DNA of 39,192 nucleotides. Origin: Brevundimonas abyssalis TAR-001 (GTDB lineage Bacteria; Pseudomonadota; Alphaproteobacteria; Caulobacterales; Caulobacteraceae). Of this stretch, positions 26,253 to 36,294 are shown piece by piece. The translations under genes and the position numbers were made by a program. The stretch is taken from NCBI RefSeq assembly GCF_000466985.1, contig NZ_BATC01000021.1, positions 1 through 39,192 of the forward strand, read 5' to 3'. The number at the start of each line of letters is the position of its first letter. Within the stretch, counting starts at the first letter, position 1. The notes beneath the pieces were generated by a model that was given only the letters and a program-made list of their open reading frames with translations, did no database searches and was not told where the DNA came from.

Positions 26253-26981
26253 ATGTTCACCGCCACGGTCCTGACCATGTTTCCCGAGGCTTTCCCGGGG
26301 CCGCTCGGCGTGTCGCTGATCGGCACGGCCTGGCGCGAGCGAAATCTGTGGTCGCTCGAAACAGTGGACATTCGCGACTTTTCGACAGATAAGCGCGGCT
26401 TCCTGGACGACACCCCTGCGGGTGGCGGCCCCGGACAGGTTCTCAAGGCGGACGTGGTGGCCAGGGCGCTCGACAGCGTGACAGGGCCGCGGCGGCCGCT
26501 TTTGTACATGAGCGCGCGGGGCCGGCCCCTGACCCAGGCGCGTGTGAAGGACTGGGCTGCAGCGGACGGGATCACCGTCCTGTGCGGCCGGTTCGAGGGG
26601 GTGGACCAGCGGGTGCTCGACGCCCGGGGGTTCGAGGAGGTCTCGGTCGGAGACGCGGTTCTCGCCGGTGGCGAGGCGGCGGCGATGGTCGTGATCGAGG
26701 CGTGCGTAAGACTGATCCCCGGAGTGCTGGGCCAGGCCGAAAGCCTGAGTTCGGAGAGCTTCGAGGACGGGCTTCTGGAACATCCGCAGTACACGCGACC
26801 GCGGACGTTCGAGGGGCTCGACATCCCCGAGGTCCTGTTGTCGGGCGACCACGCCAAGGTCGCCAGATGGCGTCAGGAGCAGAGGGAAATCACCACGCGG
26901 GAGCGGCGACCGGACCTCTGGGAGCGGCATCTCGCCAAATCACAGCTAAAGGGCGCAAAAGCCCGAGGAGAAGAGACATGA
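26253..26981 (+). CDS. trmD: tRNA (guanine-N1-)-methyltransferase TrmD
   Basis: A 242-residue SPOUT methyltransferase that makes m1G37 in tRNAs reading CNN and some other codons, preventing frameshifting. The trefoil-knot motifs are present: [37 protein letters not shown] and [14 protein letters not shown]; the catalytic Asp region [15 protein letters not shown] follows. The opening [23 protein letters not shown] is typical. It starts 21 bp after fabI and its stop overlaps the rplS start (ATGA), so it is translationally coupled to rplS. rimM and rpsP, the usual upstream partners, are not here. Confidence 0.96.
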   Translation: MFTATVLTMFPEAFPGPLGVSLIGTAWRERNLWSLETVDIRDFSTDKRGFLDDTPAGGGPGQVLKADVVARALDSVTGPRRPLLYMSARGRPLTQARVKDWAAADGITVLCGRFEGVDQRVLDARGFEEVSVGDAVLAGGEAAAMVVIEACVRLIPGVLGQAESLSSESFEDGLLEHPQYTRPRTFEGLDIPEVLLSGDHAKVARWRQEQREITTRERRPDLWERHLAKSQLKGAKARGEET

Positions 26982-27403
26982 ATATCGTTCAGCAGCTCGC
27001 TGCCGAAGAAAAAGCCCGCGTCCTCGAAGGTCGCGAGATCCCCGATTTCCGCCCCGGCGACACCCTGCGCGTCAATGTGCGGATCAAGGAAGGCGAGCGC
27101 GAGCGCGTCCAGGCTTTCGAGGGCGTGTGCATCGCCCGCGCCGGAACCGGCGTCAACGAGACCTTCACCGTGCGCAAGATCTCCTTCGGCGAAGGCGTGG
27201 AGCGCAAGTTCCCGATCCTCTCGCCCAACATCGAATCCATCGAAGTGAAGCGTCGCGGCGTCGTGCGGCGCGCCAAGCTCTATTACCTGCGCGATCGTCG
27301 CGGCAAGTCGGCCCGGATCGCCGAGCGCCAGACCGTCCGCAAGGAGAAGGTCGTCGCCGTTCCGGAAACCGGAACCGCCGAGAAGCCCGGCGACGACTCC
27401 TGA
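26978..27403 (+). CDS. rplS: 50S ribosomal protein L19
   Basis: A 141-residue protein: [18 protein letters not shown], then [76 protein letters not shown], all standard L19 blocks. It sits at the 30S-50S interface. The ATG overlaps the trmD stop by 4 bases, and GAGGAGAAGAGA is a strong ribosome site. The C-terminal 20 residues extend beyond the core, as in other alphaproteobacteria. A strong terminator follows 25 bp later. Confidence 0.96.
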   Translation: MNIVQQLAAEEKARVLEGREIPDFRPGDTLRVNVRIKEGERERVQAFEGVCIARAGTGVNETFTVRKISFGEGVERKFPILSPNIESIEVKRRGVVRRAKLYYLRDRRGKSARIAERQTVRKEKVVAVPETGTAEKPGDDS

Positions 27404-27428
27404 TCCTTCCTGCCCTCGCGGCATGAAG

Positions 27429-27460
27429 AAGGCCCCGGTCCTCGCGGACCGGGGCCTTTC
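27429..27460 (+). terminator. Rho-independent terminator after rplS
   Basis: AAGGCCCCGGTCC (27429-27441), loop TCGC, GGACCGGGGCCTT (27446-27458): a perfect 13-bp stem followed by TTCTCGTTT. It ends the fab-trmD-rplS transcript. The AA before and TT after the stem make it potentially active for the convergent DUF2383 gene as well. Confidence 0.92.
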
Positions 27461-27476
27461 TCGTTTCAGACGGTGA

Positions 27477-27935
27477 TCAGTTCTTCGCCTGCATGGCGTG
27501 CTTGATATCGCGCATCTGGTCGTGGCCTTCACGCACCGAGCCGTAGGCGCGGGTGATGGTCTCACGGGTGGTGGCCGACAGGTCGGTGTCCTCGATGGCC
27601 TTTTCGTACCTGGCCTTGATGTGGTCCTCGCCGTTCTCGACCGAGTTCACCACCGCCTGCTCATCCTTGAGGATGGCGTGCTTGACGTCCAGGAAGGCGC
27701 GGTGGGCCTTGGCCAGGACCGTGCCGTCGTCCTCGGGCTCTCCGCCCAGCTGACGCACCGTGCCCTGAAGGTCGCCGGCCACCTTCTGGCGCTCGAAGCT
27801 GCGCTGTTCGAACAGGGCGCGGAAGCCGGTGTTCTCGGTTTCCTTGGCCGCCTCGCGATAGCCGTCCGCGCTGTCGAGCGTGGTTTCGATGAGGCCGTTC
27901 AGGACCTTGATGTCGTGATCGTTCGGGGTGCTCAT
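27477..27935 (-). CDS. DUF2383 / PA2169 family four-helix-bundle protein
   Basis: A 152-residue soluble helical protein with no signal peptide. Family features are NDHDIKVLNGLIETTLDSADGYREAA near the start and FRALFEQRSFERQ in the second helix, resembling ferritin-like bundles. The C-terminal half has repeated Glu/His positions (DHIKARYEKAIED, REGHDQM). Related proteins are stress-induced in several proteobacteria, but I know of no proven activity. The start at 27935 has a GGAGGAC site upstream. It is convergent with rplS across the shared terminator. Confidence 0.85.
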   Translation of the reverse strand: MSTPNDHDIKVLNGLIETTLDSADGYREAAKETENTGFRALFEQRSFERQKVAGDLQGTVRQLGGEPEDDGTVLAKAHRAFLDVKHAILKDEQAVVNSVENGEDHIKARYEKAIEDTDLSATTRETITRAYGSVREGHDQMRDIKHAMQAKN

Positions 27936-28044
27936 GGCGTCCTCCGTGAGTGTGGATGGTGAACCTGAACAACCGCCGCCGGGGCGAAATGGTTGCGACC
28001 GACCGGAAACGCCGTGCCGGCCGCCCGCCGCCCCTCCCCGTCGA

Positions 28045-29877
28045 TCAGGGCCGTCCGCCGCCGCCCGCGATCCAGGCGTCCACATTGGCTTCCAGCACGT
28101 TCAGCGGCACCGCGCCGTCGCCGAGAACCACCGCGTGGAAATCGCGCACGTCGAACTCGTCTCCAAGCGCCGCCTCGGCCCTCTGGCGCAGCTCCATGAT
28201 CCTGATCTGGCCGATCTTGTAGCTGACCGCCTGACCCGGATTGGTGACGTAGCGCTCCACCTCCTTGACGATGTCCAGCTCCGACAGCAGCGAGTTCTGC
28301 TGGAAGTAGGCGATGGCGTCCTCGCGGCTCCAGCGCAGGGCGTGGATGCCGGTGTCGGTCACCAGACGCACCGCCCGCCACAGCTCCAGCGACAGCCGGC
28401 CGAAGTCCGAATAGGGATCCTGATAGAACCCCATCTCCCCGCCCAGCCATTCGGAGTACAGGCCCCAACCCTCCGAATAGACGCCGTAACCGCCGAAGCG
28501 GCGGAAGCTGGGCACGCCCTCGAGCTCCATGGCCGCCGCGATCTGGAAGTGATGGCCCGGCGCGCCCTCGTGATAGCTGATGCCCTCGATCTGGGGGCGC
28601 AGCACCTGGGTCATGTCGGCCAGATTGACATAGTAGATGCCCGGCCGTGATCCGTCGGGCGCGGGGCGGTTGTAGAAGGCCACCGAGGCCGTCGCCTGAC
28701 GCCATTCCTCCACGGCGCGCACCTCCAGCTCGGCCTCGGGCAGGGTGTGAAAGAAACGCGGGGCGACCTCCATGGCGTTGGCCACGTGCTGGCGCGCCTC
28801 GGCCAGATAGGCCTCGCGGCCCTCGGCGGTGTTGGGAAACTGGAACCGCGGGTCGGTCTTGATGAAGGCGAAGAATTCCTGGAGCGAGCCCTCGAAGCCC
28901 ACGGCGTCCTTGATCACCTCCATCTCGCCCTGGATGCGGGCCACCTCGTCGAGACCGATCTGGTGGATCTGCTGCGGCGTCAGGTCGGTGGTGGTGGAGG
29001 CCGCCACCCGCTGGGCGTAATAGGCCTCGCCGTCCGGCAGGCGCCACACGCCCTCATTGCTGTCGGCCTGGGCCTGCAGCGTCTGCAGCGTGCCGATGAT
29101 CTGCTCATAGCCCCGCAGCCACGGGCCGGTCAGGGCGGCGCGGGCGTCGGCCAGCAGCCGAGCCTTGTCCTCGTCCGACGCGTCCAATGCCGCCACCTTG
29201 CGCTGGAAATCGGCCCACACCGGGTTGTCCTCGCCGTCATCGAAAGGCGCGCCGGAGATGACGTTGCGGGCGTCGCCGATGGTGGGTTCGAACACGAAGG
29301 CGGGCGAGACGATCCCCATCTCGGCCGCGTTCAGCACGTCGGCGGAGATCTCGTTCATGACCCGCTCGGCCTCGGCCAGACGGGCGATGTAGGCGCGGGC
29401 GTCCTCGACCGAATCCACCCGGTGGCTGTTGATCATGAACACCGGCAGCGAGCCGGTGGGATTGCCGTTGGCCGCGAAGGTGAAGCCGTGGTGGCGGAAG
29501 GGGAATGCGGCGCGCTGCTGCTCCACCCCATGCTCGAACAGCCGCCAGCTCAGCTGGTTCTGGTGGTTCAGGGCGTCGTAGTCGAACTCGGCCTGCAGGC
29601 GCGCCAGATGCCGCTCGGACATCTCCATGCGGCGCACCGCCGCCGCGTCGGTGTAGTCGTTCAGCCGGTCATAGTCGCGCTTGATGCCCAGGGACGTCAG
29701 GGTCTGGGGGCTGTCCGCAATCTGCTCCTGGAAGGCCGCCTCGAAGAAGGCCAGGATGCGCTGGTCCTCGGACTGTGCAGGCGCCTCGGCGGCGGCGGGC
29801 TGGGCCTGTTGCGCCATGACCGGCGAGGCGGCGGCGAAGGCGGTCACGACGGCGGTGGTGAGCAGAAGACGGCGCAT
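28045..29877 (-). CDS. DUF885 family exported putative metallopeptidase
   Basis: A 610-residue protein starting at ATG 29877 with a signal peptide (RRLLLTTAVVTAFAAASPVMAQ). The DUF885 core has a zinc-type motif: His436-Glu437 in SYHEGAPGHHFQ (HExxPGHxxQ) and the downstream GYGVYSEGWGLYSEWL with a conserved Glu. Repeated acidic and helical segments occupy the N-terminal half, as in carboxypeptidase-like folds. The family is widespread in Caulobacterales and is predicted to be a periplasmic peptidase. The start is separated by 106 bp from the divergent kynA gene. Confidence 0.9.
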   Translation of the reverse strand: MRRLLLTTAVVTAFAAASPVMAQQAQPAAAEAPAQSEDQRILAFFEAAFQEQIADSPQTLTSLGIKRDYDRLNDYTDAAAVRRMEMSERHLARLQAEFDYDALNHQNQLSWRLFEHGVEQQRAAFPFRHHGFTFAANGNPTGSLPVFMINSHRVDSVEDARAYIARLAEAERVMNEISADVLNAAEMGIVSPAFVFEPTIGDARNVISGAPFDDGEDNPVWADFQRKVAALDASDEDKARLLADARAALTGPWLRGYEQIIGTLQTLQAQADSNEGVWRLPDGEAYYAQRVAASTTTDLTPQQIHQIGLDEVARIQGEMEVIKDAVGFEGSLQEFFAFIKTDPRFQFPNTAEGREAYLAEARQHVANAMEVAPRFFHTLPEAELEVRAVEEWRQATASVAFYNRPAPDGSRPGIYYVNLADMTQVLRPQIEGISYHEGAPGHHFQIAAAMELEGVPSFRRFGGYGVYSEGWGLYSEWLGGEMGFYQDPYSDFGRLSLELWRAVRLVTDTGIHALRWSREDAIAYFQQNSLLSELDIVKEVERYVTNPGQAVSYKIGQIRIMELRQRAEAALGDEFDVRDFHAVVLGDGAVPLNVLEANVDAWIAGGGGRP

Positions 29878-29983
29878 GGCGTTTCCCTGAAAGCCTGATT
29901 TTTCTTGTGTGTTCACCGTATGGGCCGGGTCCGGTCGGGGCAAGCGCGCTTGAGGCGCGGCTCCAGCCGGGGGATAGAGGCGC

Positions 29984-30781
29984 ATGACCCAACCCGCCGA
30001 CATGACCTACGCCCGCTATCTGACCCTCGATCAGGTGCTGGGCGCGCAGAATCCGCTGACCGATCAGCACGACGAGATGCTGTTCGTCATCATCCACCAG
30101 GCCAAGGAGCTGTGGCTCAAGCAGATCCTGCACGAGATCGGCTACGCCCAGACCCTGGTCCGGGCCGGCGACCTGACCCCGGCCTACAAGAGCATGGCCC
30201 GCGTCTCGCGCATCCAGAGCGTCCTGACCCAGACCTGGGACATCCTGGCCACCATGACCCCGGCGGACTATCTGCGCTTCCGCGATTCCCTGGGCACGTC
30301 CTCGGGCTTCCAGAGCGACCAGTTCCGCCGCATCGAGGCCATGCTGGGGCTGAAGGACGCAAGTTTCCTGCGCTTCCACGAGGACCGGCCGCACGCCCAC
30401 GCGGCGCTGAAGCAGGCCATCGAGTCGCCCAGCCTCTACGACGACGCCCTGGCGCAGCTGGCCAGGGCCGGGTTGTCGATCCCCGACGCCGTGCTGAACC
30501 GGGACGTCAGCCAACCCTATGAGCCCCACCCCGAGGTGGAGGCGGCCTGGCTGGAGGTCTACCGCGACACCACGCGCTGGTGGGAGCTGTATCAGCTGGC
30601 CGAGAAGCTGGTGGATCTGGACGACGCCCTGATCACCTGGCGGCACAAGCACGTCATCACCGTCGAGCGCATCATCGGTCGGCGCCGCGGCACCGGCGGC
30701 ACCGAGGGCGTCGCCTACCTGGCCAAGACCCTGGAAAAACGCTGCTTCCCCGAACTCTGGTCCCTGCGCACGAAACTGTAG
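29984..30781 (+). CDS. kynA: Tryptophan 2,3-dioxygenase
   Basis: A 265-residue haem enzyme that opens the indole ring of L-tryptophan to N-formylkynurenine, the first step of the kynurenine pathway. Family blocks are clear: TYARYLTLDQVLGAQNPL, HDEMLFVIIHQAKELWLKQILHE, GTSSGFQSDQFRRIEAMLG and WRHKHVITVERIIGRRRGTGGTEGV, where His223 corresponds to the proximal haem ligand. The substrate-loop TGGTEGV is present. A GGG/GAGG site precedes the ATG. No kynB or kynU lies beside it, so the remaining pathway genes must be elsewhere. Confidence 0.95.
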   Translation: MTQPADMTYARYLTLDQVLGAQNPLTDQHDEMLFVIIHQAKELWLKQILHEIGYAQTLVRAGDLTPAYKSMARVSRIQSVLTQTWDILATMTPADYLRFRDSLGTSSGFQSDQFRRIEAMLGLKDASFLRFHEDRPHAHAALKQAIESPSLYDDALAQLARAGLSIPDAVLNRDVSQPYEPHPEVEAAWLEVYRDTTRWWELYQLAEKLVDLDDALITWRHKHVITVERIIGRRRGTGGTEGVAYLAKTLEKRCFPELWSLRTKL

Positions 30782-30823
30782 CGCGCCGGACCGTTGCAGT
30801 CTCAGCAACCAAAAGGACTCGCC

Positions 30824-31344
30824 ATGACCCGCCTCTGGATCTCCGCCTCCATGATGGGCGCCCTGCTGCTGGCGGCCTGCGGCGACAGCGAGCCGCGCCC
30901 GTCCCAGCCGTCCGTGAACGGCGCGGAAACACCCGCGCCCCCGCCCGAGCAGGCGCTCGCCAGCGCTGGCTGGTCGCTGATCGCGTCGGGCGAGGGCGTG
31001 GCCCTGAGGCTTGAGGGGGACAACGATCTGATCGCCGCCGTCGCCTGCATGCGCGACCCGGCCGCCCTGCGCGCGGAAACCGACCGGTTCCAGCCCATCA
31101 TGAGCGAGGATCGCTTCACCGTCGGCGTGGGCGGCGAAGCCTACGCCCTGGCCGCCGATCTGCAGGCCGATCGCGCAAAGGGCGTGGAGGCTCGGGCGAC
31201 ATTCCGGCCGACCTGCTGGATCGTCTGGCGGCGGGCGGCGAGATCGCCTTCAACTACGGCGCCCAGAACCTGGGCCCCTTCCCCGCCATATCGCCCGCTG
31301 ACCGGGACGCCTTCGTGGCCGGCTGCCGCGAGGCCGTGGACTGA
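30824..31344 (+). pseudogene. Small lipoprotein of unknown function, one-base frameshift near 31195
   Basis: Starts at ATG 30824 behind AAAAGGA. A lipoprotein signal LLLAAC with Cys19 is followed by a Pro-rich linker. The folded part contains GWSLIASGEGVALRLEGDND, AVACMRDPAAL and FTVGVGGEAYALAADL. The frame then changes: as read it runs on into the next gene, but one inserted G at GGG (31194-31196) gives GDIPADLLDRLAAGGEIAFNYGAQN, then LGPFPAISPADRDAFVAGC and a stop at 31342-31344, total about 173 residues. The two Cys outside the lipobox (ACM and AGC) could pair. I do not recognise the family. It sits 42 bp after kynA. Confidence 0.72.
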
Positions 31345-31405
31345 GGCTCGACCTTCCCCGTCCGACCCCATAGGCTGGACCGCGTTCCAGAGGAGACGCA
31401 CGGCC

Positions 31406-32557
31406 ATGGTCATGAACAGACGCGCCTTCGGGGCGATGATCGGGGTAACCGGTGTCATGTCCGTTGCGAGCTGCGCGGCCGCCCAGCGCCGACGCACGGG
31501 CTCCGTGGTGGAAAGCCCCTGGGGCGTGCTGCCCGACGGACGGCCGGTCAAGGCCTTCGACCTCACCGGCGCGAACGGCATGACCGCCCGGATCATCGAA
31601 TACGGAGCCATCGTCGTCTCCCTGACCGCACCCGACCGGGACGGCGTCATGGGCGACGTGGTGCTGGGGCTGGACACCCTCGAGGACTACATCGACCGCA
31701 ACCGCAATTTCGGCACCATCGTCGGCCGCTACGCCGGGCGCATCGCGGGCGGGCGGTTCGAGCTGGACGGCCGGACGATCCAGCTGGACACCGGCGGCGG
31801 CGCCCATTCCTCCCACGGCGGTCCGGACGGGTTCGCCAAAAGGCTATGGCGGGGCCAGGCGATCCATGACGATCTGGGCCCGGGCGTGCGCCTGACCCTT
31901 GTCAGCCCTGACGGCGATCAGGGCTTTCCCGGCGAGCTGACCACCGAGGTGATCTATCGCCTGACGCCGGGCGGCGCCCTGCGCATCGACATGACCGCCA
32001 CGACCACCCGTCCCACGGTCATCAACCTGACCCATCACGGCTATTTCAACCTGACCGGCGACGGGGGGCGCCCGATCCTTGACCACGAGCTGATGATGGC
32101 CGCCGACGCCTTCACCCCCTTCGATGCGAACAAGGTGGTGACCGGCGAGATCCGGCCCGTGGCGGGCACGCCCTTCGACTTCCGTGAGGCCAAACCCATC
32201 GGCCGCCACATCGACGCCGATGAAGAACAGATTCGCATCGGAAACGGCTACGACCACAATTTCGTGGTGCGGGGCGCGCCGGGCGATTTCCGGCTGGCGT
32301 CGTGGTCGCGCGATCCGTCCAGCGGCCGGGTCATGGAACTGCACACCACCGCGCCGGGGGTTCAGCTGTACACCGCCAACGCCATCCGCGACTGGCCGGC
32401 CAAGGGCGGGGTCGTCTATCAGCCGCGCACGGGCTTCTGCCTCGAGCCCCAGCACTATCAGGACAGCCCCAACCGGCCGGAGTTCCCCTCCACCGCCCTG
32501 CGTCCGGGGGAAACCTATCGCCAGCATCACGAATACCGCTTCAGCGTTCAGGACTGA
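31406..32557 (+). CDS. Aldose 1-epimerase (mutarotase), exported
   Basis: A 383-residue galactose-mutarotase-fold enzyme starting at ATG 31406 with an AGGAGA site. It interconverts alpha and beta anomers of aldoses. Motifs: NFGTIVGRYAGRIAGGRF, SSHGGPDGFAKRLW, the catalytic His211 in NLTHHGYFNLTG, NGYDHNFVV and the catalytic Glu347 in TGFCLEPQHYQDSPNRPEFP. The N-terminus (NRRAFGAMIGVTG followed by VASC) looks like a twin-arginine signal with a lipobox Cys23, so it may be a lipid-anchored periplasmic mutarotase. The long frame that joins it to the lipoprotein upstream is only an effect of the frameshift there. Confidence 0.92.
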   Translation: MVMNRRAFGAMIGVTGVMSVASCAAAQRRRTGSVVESPWGVLPDGRPVKAFDLTGANGMTARIIEYGAIVVSLTAPDRDGVMGDVVLGLDTLEDYIDRNRNFGTIVGRYAGRIAGGRFELDGRTIQLDTGGGAHSSHGGPDGFAKRLWRGQAIHDDLGPGVRLTLVSPDGDQGFPGELTTEVIYRLTPGGALRIDMTATTTRPTVINLTHHGYFNLTGDGGRPILDHELMMAADAFTPFDANKVVTGEIRPVAGTPFDFREAKPIGRHIDADEEQIRIGNGYDHNFVVRGAPGDFRLASWSRDPSSGRVMELHTTAPGVQLYTANAIRDWPAKGGVVYQPRTGFCLEPQHYQDSPNRPEFPSTALRPGETYRQHHEYRFSVQD

Positions 32558-32627
32558 CGGGCCTTGCATGACGGGACCATTGGTTCTTTAAGCGCGGCCA
32601 TCTCCCCGACTGCCTGGAACTCCCGTC

Positions 32628-33863
<1,236 letters not shown>

Positions 33864-33929
33864 GCGGTCTTGGAGCAGGGCGGTCGGTAGGGCATTCTGG
33901 CCGCCGCCCTCGCTCACGGAGTTGTCGCC

Positions 33930-34415
33930 ATGCTGATCCGCACTGTTCTGGCCGCCACGGCCGCCTTCGCCCTGACCGGCGCCGCTCAGGCCCAGGACGC
34001 GGCCCCGCAAACCGCGCCCGAGACCCCCGCCGCCGCGCCCATGGACGAGGCCGCCTTCGAGGCGCGTGCGGAGCGGTTCGAGCAGCAGGTGGACCAGATG
34101 ACCCGCGAACTGGAAGCCGCCGGGCAGGCGGGCGGCGGCGACCGCGACGTCACCATGGCGTCGGTGAATGAGATTCTCGCCCGCTATCAGCCCGAGTTCG
34201 ACGGTTTCGCCCGCGATTTCGAGACGTTTTTCAACGCGCAGATCGCCGCTTCCAGCGATGAACAGGCACGCGCCGAACTGACCACCGCGCGCGACACCGC
34301 CATCCCGGTGATCCTCGCCATCCCCGACCAGATCCGGGCAGGGGCGGAGGCCCAGCTCGCCGCCGCGGCGGACGCGGCGACGGCTCCGGCGACGGATACG
34401 CCCGAGGCGGAGTAG
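33930..34415 (+). CDS. Small exported helical protein of unknown function
   Basis: A 161-residue protein with a signal peptide ending at AQAQDAA, an Ala/Pro-rich linker and then predicted helices rich in Glu, Gln and Ala (AERFEQQVDQMTRELEAAG, then ARYQPEFDGFARDFETFFNAQI). No enzymatic motif is visible and there is no cysteine. Its neighbour at 34497 has the same size and composition, and its YGPDLMAFTASAAEMG segment resembles YQPEFDGFARDFETFF, so the two may be diverged paralogues. Confidence 0.72.
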   Translation: MLIRTVLAATAAFALTGAAQAQDAAPQTAPETPAAAPMDEAAFEARAERFEQQVDQMTRELEAAGQAGGGDRDVTMASVNEILARYQPEFDGFARDFETFFNAQIAASSDEQARAELTTARDTAIPVILAIPDQIRAGAEAQLAAAADAATAPATDTPEAE

Positions 34416-34496
34416 GGCCCGCCGACCTTAACGCGTTGTCACTTGCCCGAAGGCGGTTTCGCGCGAATTGTGGGGCGGTCGGACAGGGAGACCGCC

Positions 34497-34988
34497 ATGC
34501 GCCTCATCGCCATCGCCGCAGCCGCCACGATCATCGCCGCCCCCGCCTTGGCCCAGGACGGCGAAACCCGCTCCATGGCGGGCGTGATCCCCGGCTATGA
34601 GCCCAGCGCCTTCGAGCAGGATCTGGGCGGCATGGAATCCCGCATGGCCGCCTTCGGCGCCAAGGTCGAGGCGCTGGACGAGGATCAGACCCTGACAGAG
34701 GCCGAGCGCGAAACCCGCATGGCCGCGCTCTGGACCGAATACGGGCCGGACCTCATGGCCTTCACGGCGTCGGCCGCCGAGATGGGGCTGAACACGGCCG
34801 GAACCATGATGCAGACCATGAACCTCGGCGCCATGATCGAGGCCGCCCTGTCCCAGGCCGACATCGCCGGCGCCATGGCGTCCGTCGATGTTCAGGCCGC
34901 CCTGGCCGAAGCCTTCGCCGAGATCGCGGCGGCCCACGGCGCCGCGACCGCCGAAGCGCCCGCCGATGCCGGCCACGACCATCCCTGA
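34497..34988 (+). CDS. Small exported helical protein of unknown function, possible paralogue of its neighbour
   Basis: A 163-residue protein starting at ATG 34497 (behind AGGGAG) with the signal peptide MRLIAIAAAATIIAAPALAQ. The mature part is helical and Met/Ala-rich (GMESRMAAFGAKVEALDEDQ, then MMQTMNLGAMIEAALSQ) and ends in a His-rich GHDHP. No known family is recognised. It follows the similar gene at 33930 by 81 bp in the same orientation. Confidence 0.72.
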   Translation: MRLIAIAAAATIIAAPALAQDGETRSMAGVIPGYEPSAFEQDLGGMESRMAAFGAKVEALDEDQTLTEAERETRMAALWTEYGPDLMAFTASAAEMGLNTAGTMMQTMNLGAMIEAALSQADIAGAMASVDVQAALAEAFAEIAAAHGAATAEAPADAGHDHP

Positions 34989-35029
34989 TCACGCTTGACG
35001 GCTGATCCGGGCCCGCGCAAACGGCGCCC

Positions 35030-35662
35030 ATGAGCGCCCTGCCCGTCGATCCGCATCTTTACCTGACCTTTCTGGCGGTCATGGCGGTCATGGCCATGAC
35101 GCCCGGCCCAGCCAATATCTTCGCTGTGGCCACCGGCATGCAGAAAGGCCGCGCGGCGGTGCTGATGGCCGTGGCGGGCATGAATGCGGCCACCCTGGTC
35201 TGGTTCTCCGCCGCCGCCCTGGGCCTGGGGGCCCTGGTCAAGGCGTTTCCCGAGGCGTTCCGGGTGCTGGCGGTGGGCGGGGCGCTGTATGTGGCATGGC
35301 TTGGCGCCCAGGCGATCCGGGGCGCCTTCCGCACCGCCGCCGAGCCGTCGGAGATCCCGGTCCGGAAAGGCCGCAGCGCCTTCGTCGACGGCTTCACTGT
35401 CCAGATCGCCAATCCCAAGGCCATCCTGTTCTTCACCGCCGTCCTGCCGCCGTTCCTGGACGTGAACCGGTCCGCCGCGCCCCAGCTGGCCCTGTTCGCC
35501 TGCGCCACCATCGGCATGGACGTGATCACCATGACGGCATACGGAATGGGCGGGGCGGCCTTGAAAGCGCGCATGACCGACCCCAGATTTCAGCGTAAGT
35601 TCGGCATCGCCGTCGGCGGCCTGCTGCTCCTGGCCTCGGTTCTTATTCTTGTGAGATTATAA
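35030..35662 (+). CDS. LysE/RhtB family amino-acid exporter
   Basis: A 210-residue inner-membrane protein with about six hydrophobic helices. The LysE motif MTPGPANIFAVATGMQKGR is at residues about 23-41, followed by GALYVAWLGAQAIR and the FVDGFTVQIANPKAILFF segment, both characteristic. The family exports basic amino acids, homoserine, threonine or cysteine by proton exchange; the substrate is not predictable here. It stands alone, with a 83-bp gap before the next gene. Confidence 0.93.
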   Translation: MSALPVDPHLYLTFLAVMAVMAMTPGPANIFAVATGMQKGRAAVLMAVAGMNAATLVWFSAAALGLGALVKAFPEAFRVLAVGGALYVAWLGAQAIRGAFRTAAEPSEIPVRKGRSAFVDGFTVQIANPKAILFFTAVLPPFLDVNRSAAPQLALFACATIGMDVITMTAYGMGGAALKARMTDPRFQRKFGIAVGGLLLLASVLILVRL

Positions 35663-35745
35663 GGACTTCTGGTCAGGCGGAACGGAGCTGTTCATCCACC
35701 GTTCAGTGAGCGGCGGACATAATCGGCCCAAGAGGAGAGAGTTTC

Positions 35746-36282
35746 ATGAAACGCGTTATCCTGGCTTCGGTCGCCGCCCTGGCCCTTACGGCCTGCGCCA
35801 CCGCGACCCCCTATCAGGCCGCCAGTCCGCAGGCGCGCGGCGGCTATTCCGAAATGCAGATCGAACAGAACCGCTTCCGGGTCGGTTTCGCGGGCAATTC
35901 GGTGACGTCGCGCGATACGGTCGAGATGTACCTGCTGTACCGCGCCGCCGAGCTGACGGCCCAGAGCGGCTATGACTGGTTCCAGACCGTGGACCGCGCC
36001 ACCGATCGCGACACCCGCTATGTGGGCACGCCCGATCCGTTCTACAGCTCGCGCTACGGCCCCTACTGGGGTCCGTCGTGGCGCTTCTATCGCGGCGGCT
36101 TCTGGGGCCCCTGGGGTGACCCGTGGGGACGCGATCTCGACGTGCGCGAGGTCACCCGTTTCGAGGCCAGCACGGAGATCTTGATGGGCCGCGGCGCCAA
36201 GCCGAACGACCCCAACGCCTTCGACGCCCGCGAGGTCATGCAGAACATCGGGCCGCGCGTCGTGCGGCCGTCCATGAACTGA
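35746..36282 (+). CDS. Aromatic/Gly-rich lipoprotein (CC0125/CC1285-like)
   Basis: A 178-residue lipoprotein: MKRVILASVAALALTAC gives a lipobox with Cys17. The folded part contains SEMQIEQNRFRVGFAGNSVT and EMYLLYRAAELTAQSGYDWF, the pattern of a family I associate with Caulobacter lipoproteins, where the segment lists residues sensitive to envelope position. Residues about 100-128 form a striking Tyr/Trp/Gly/Pro-rich stretch (YGPYWGPSW, then GFWGPWGDPWG). An AGGAGAGAG site precedes the ATG. The function is unknown; it should sit in the outer or inner membrane facing the periplasm. The family name is from memory. Confidence 0.8.
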   Translation: MKRVILASVAALALTACATATPYQAASPQARGGYSEMQIEQNRFRVGFAGNSVTSRDTVEMYLLYRAAELTAQSGYDWFQTVDRATDRDTRYVGTPDPFYSSRYGPYWGPSWRFYRGGFWGPWGDPWGRDLDVREVTRFEASTEILMGRGAKPNDPNAFDAREVMQNIGPRVVRPSMN

Positions 36283-36294
36283 CCGGTCTCGGTC

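Noticed and set aside
30794..32557. Single fused lipoprotein-epimerase protein
   Set aside because: The fusion arises only from the deletion near 31195. The true lipoprotein frame ends at 31344, and the epimerase has its own ribosome site and signal sequence at 31406.
33864..33929. Possible terminator after argG
   Set aside because: AGGGCGG and CCGCCCT could pair, but the loop is long and there is no T-run.
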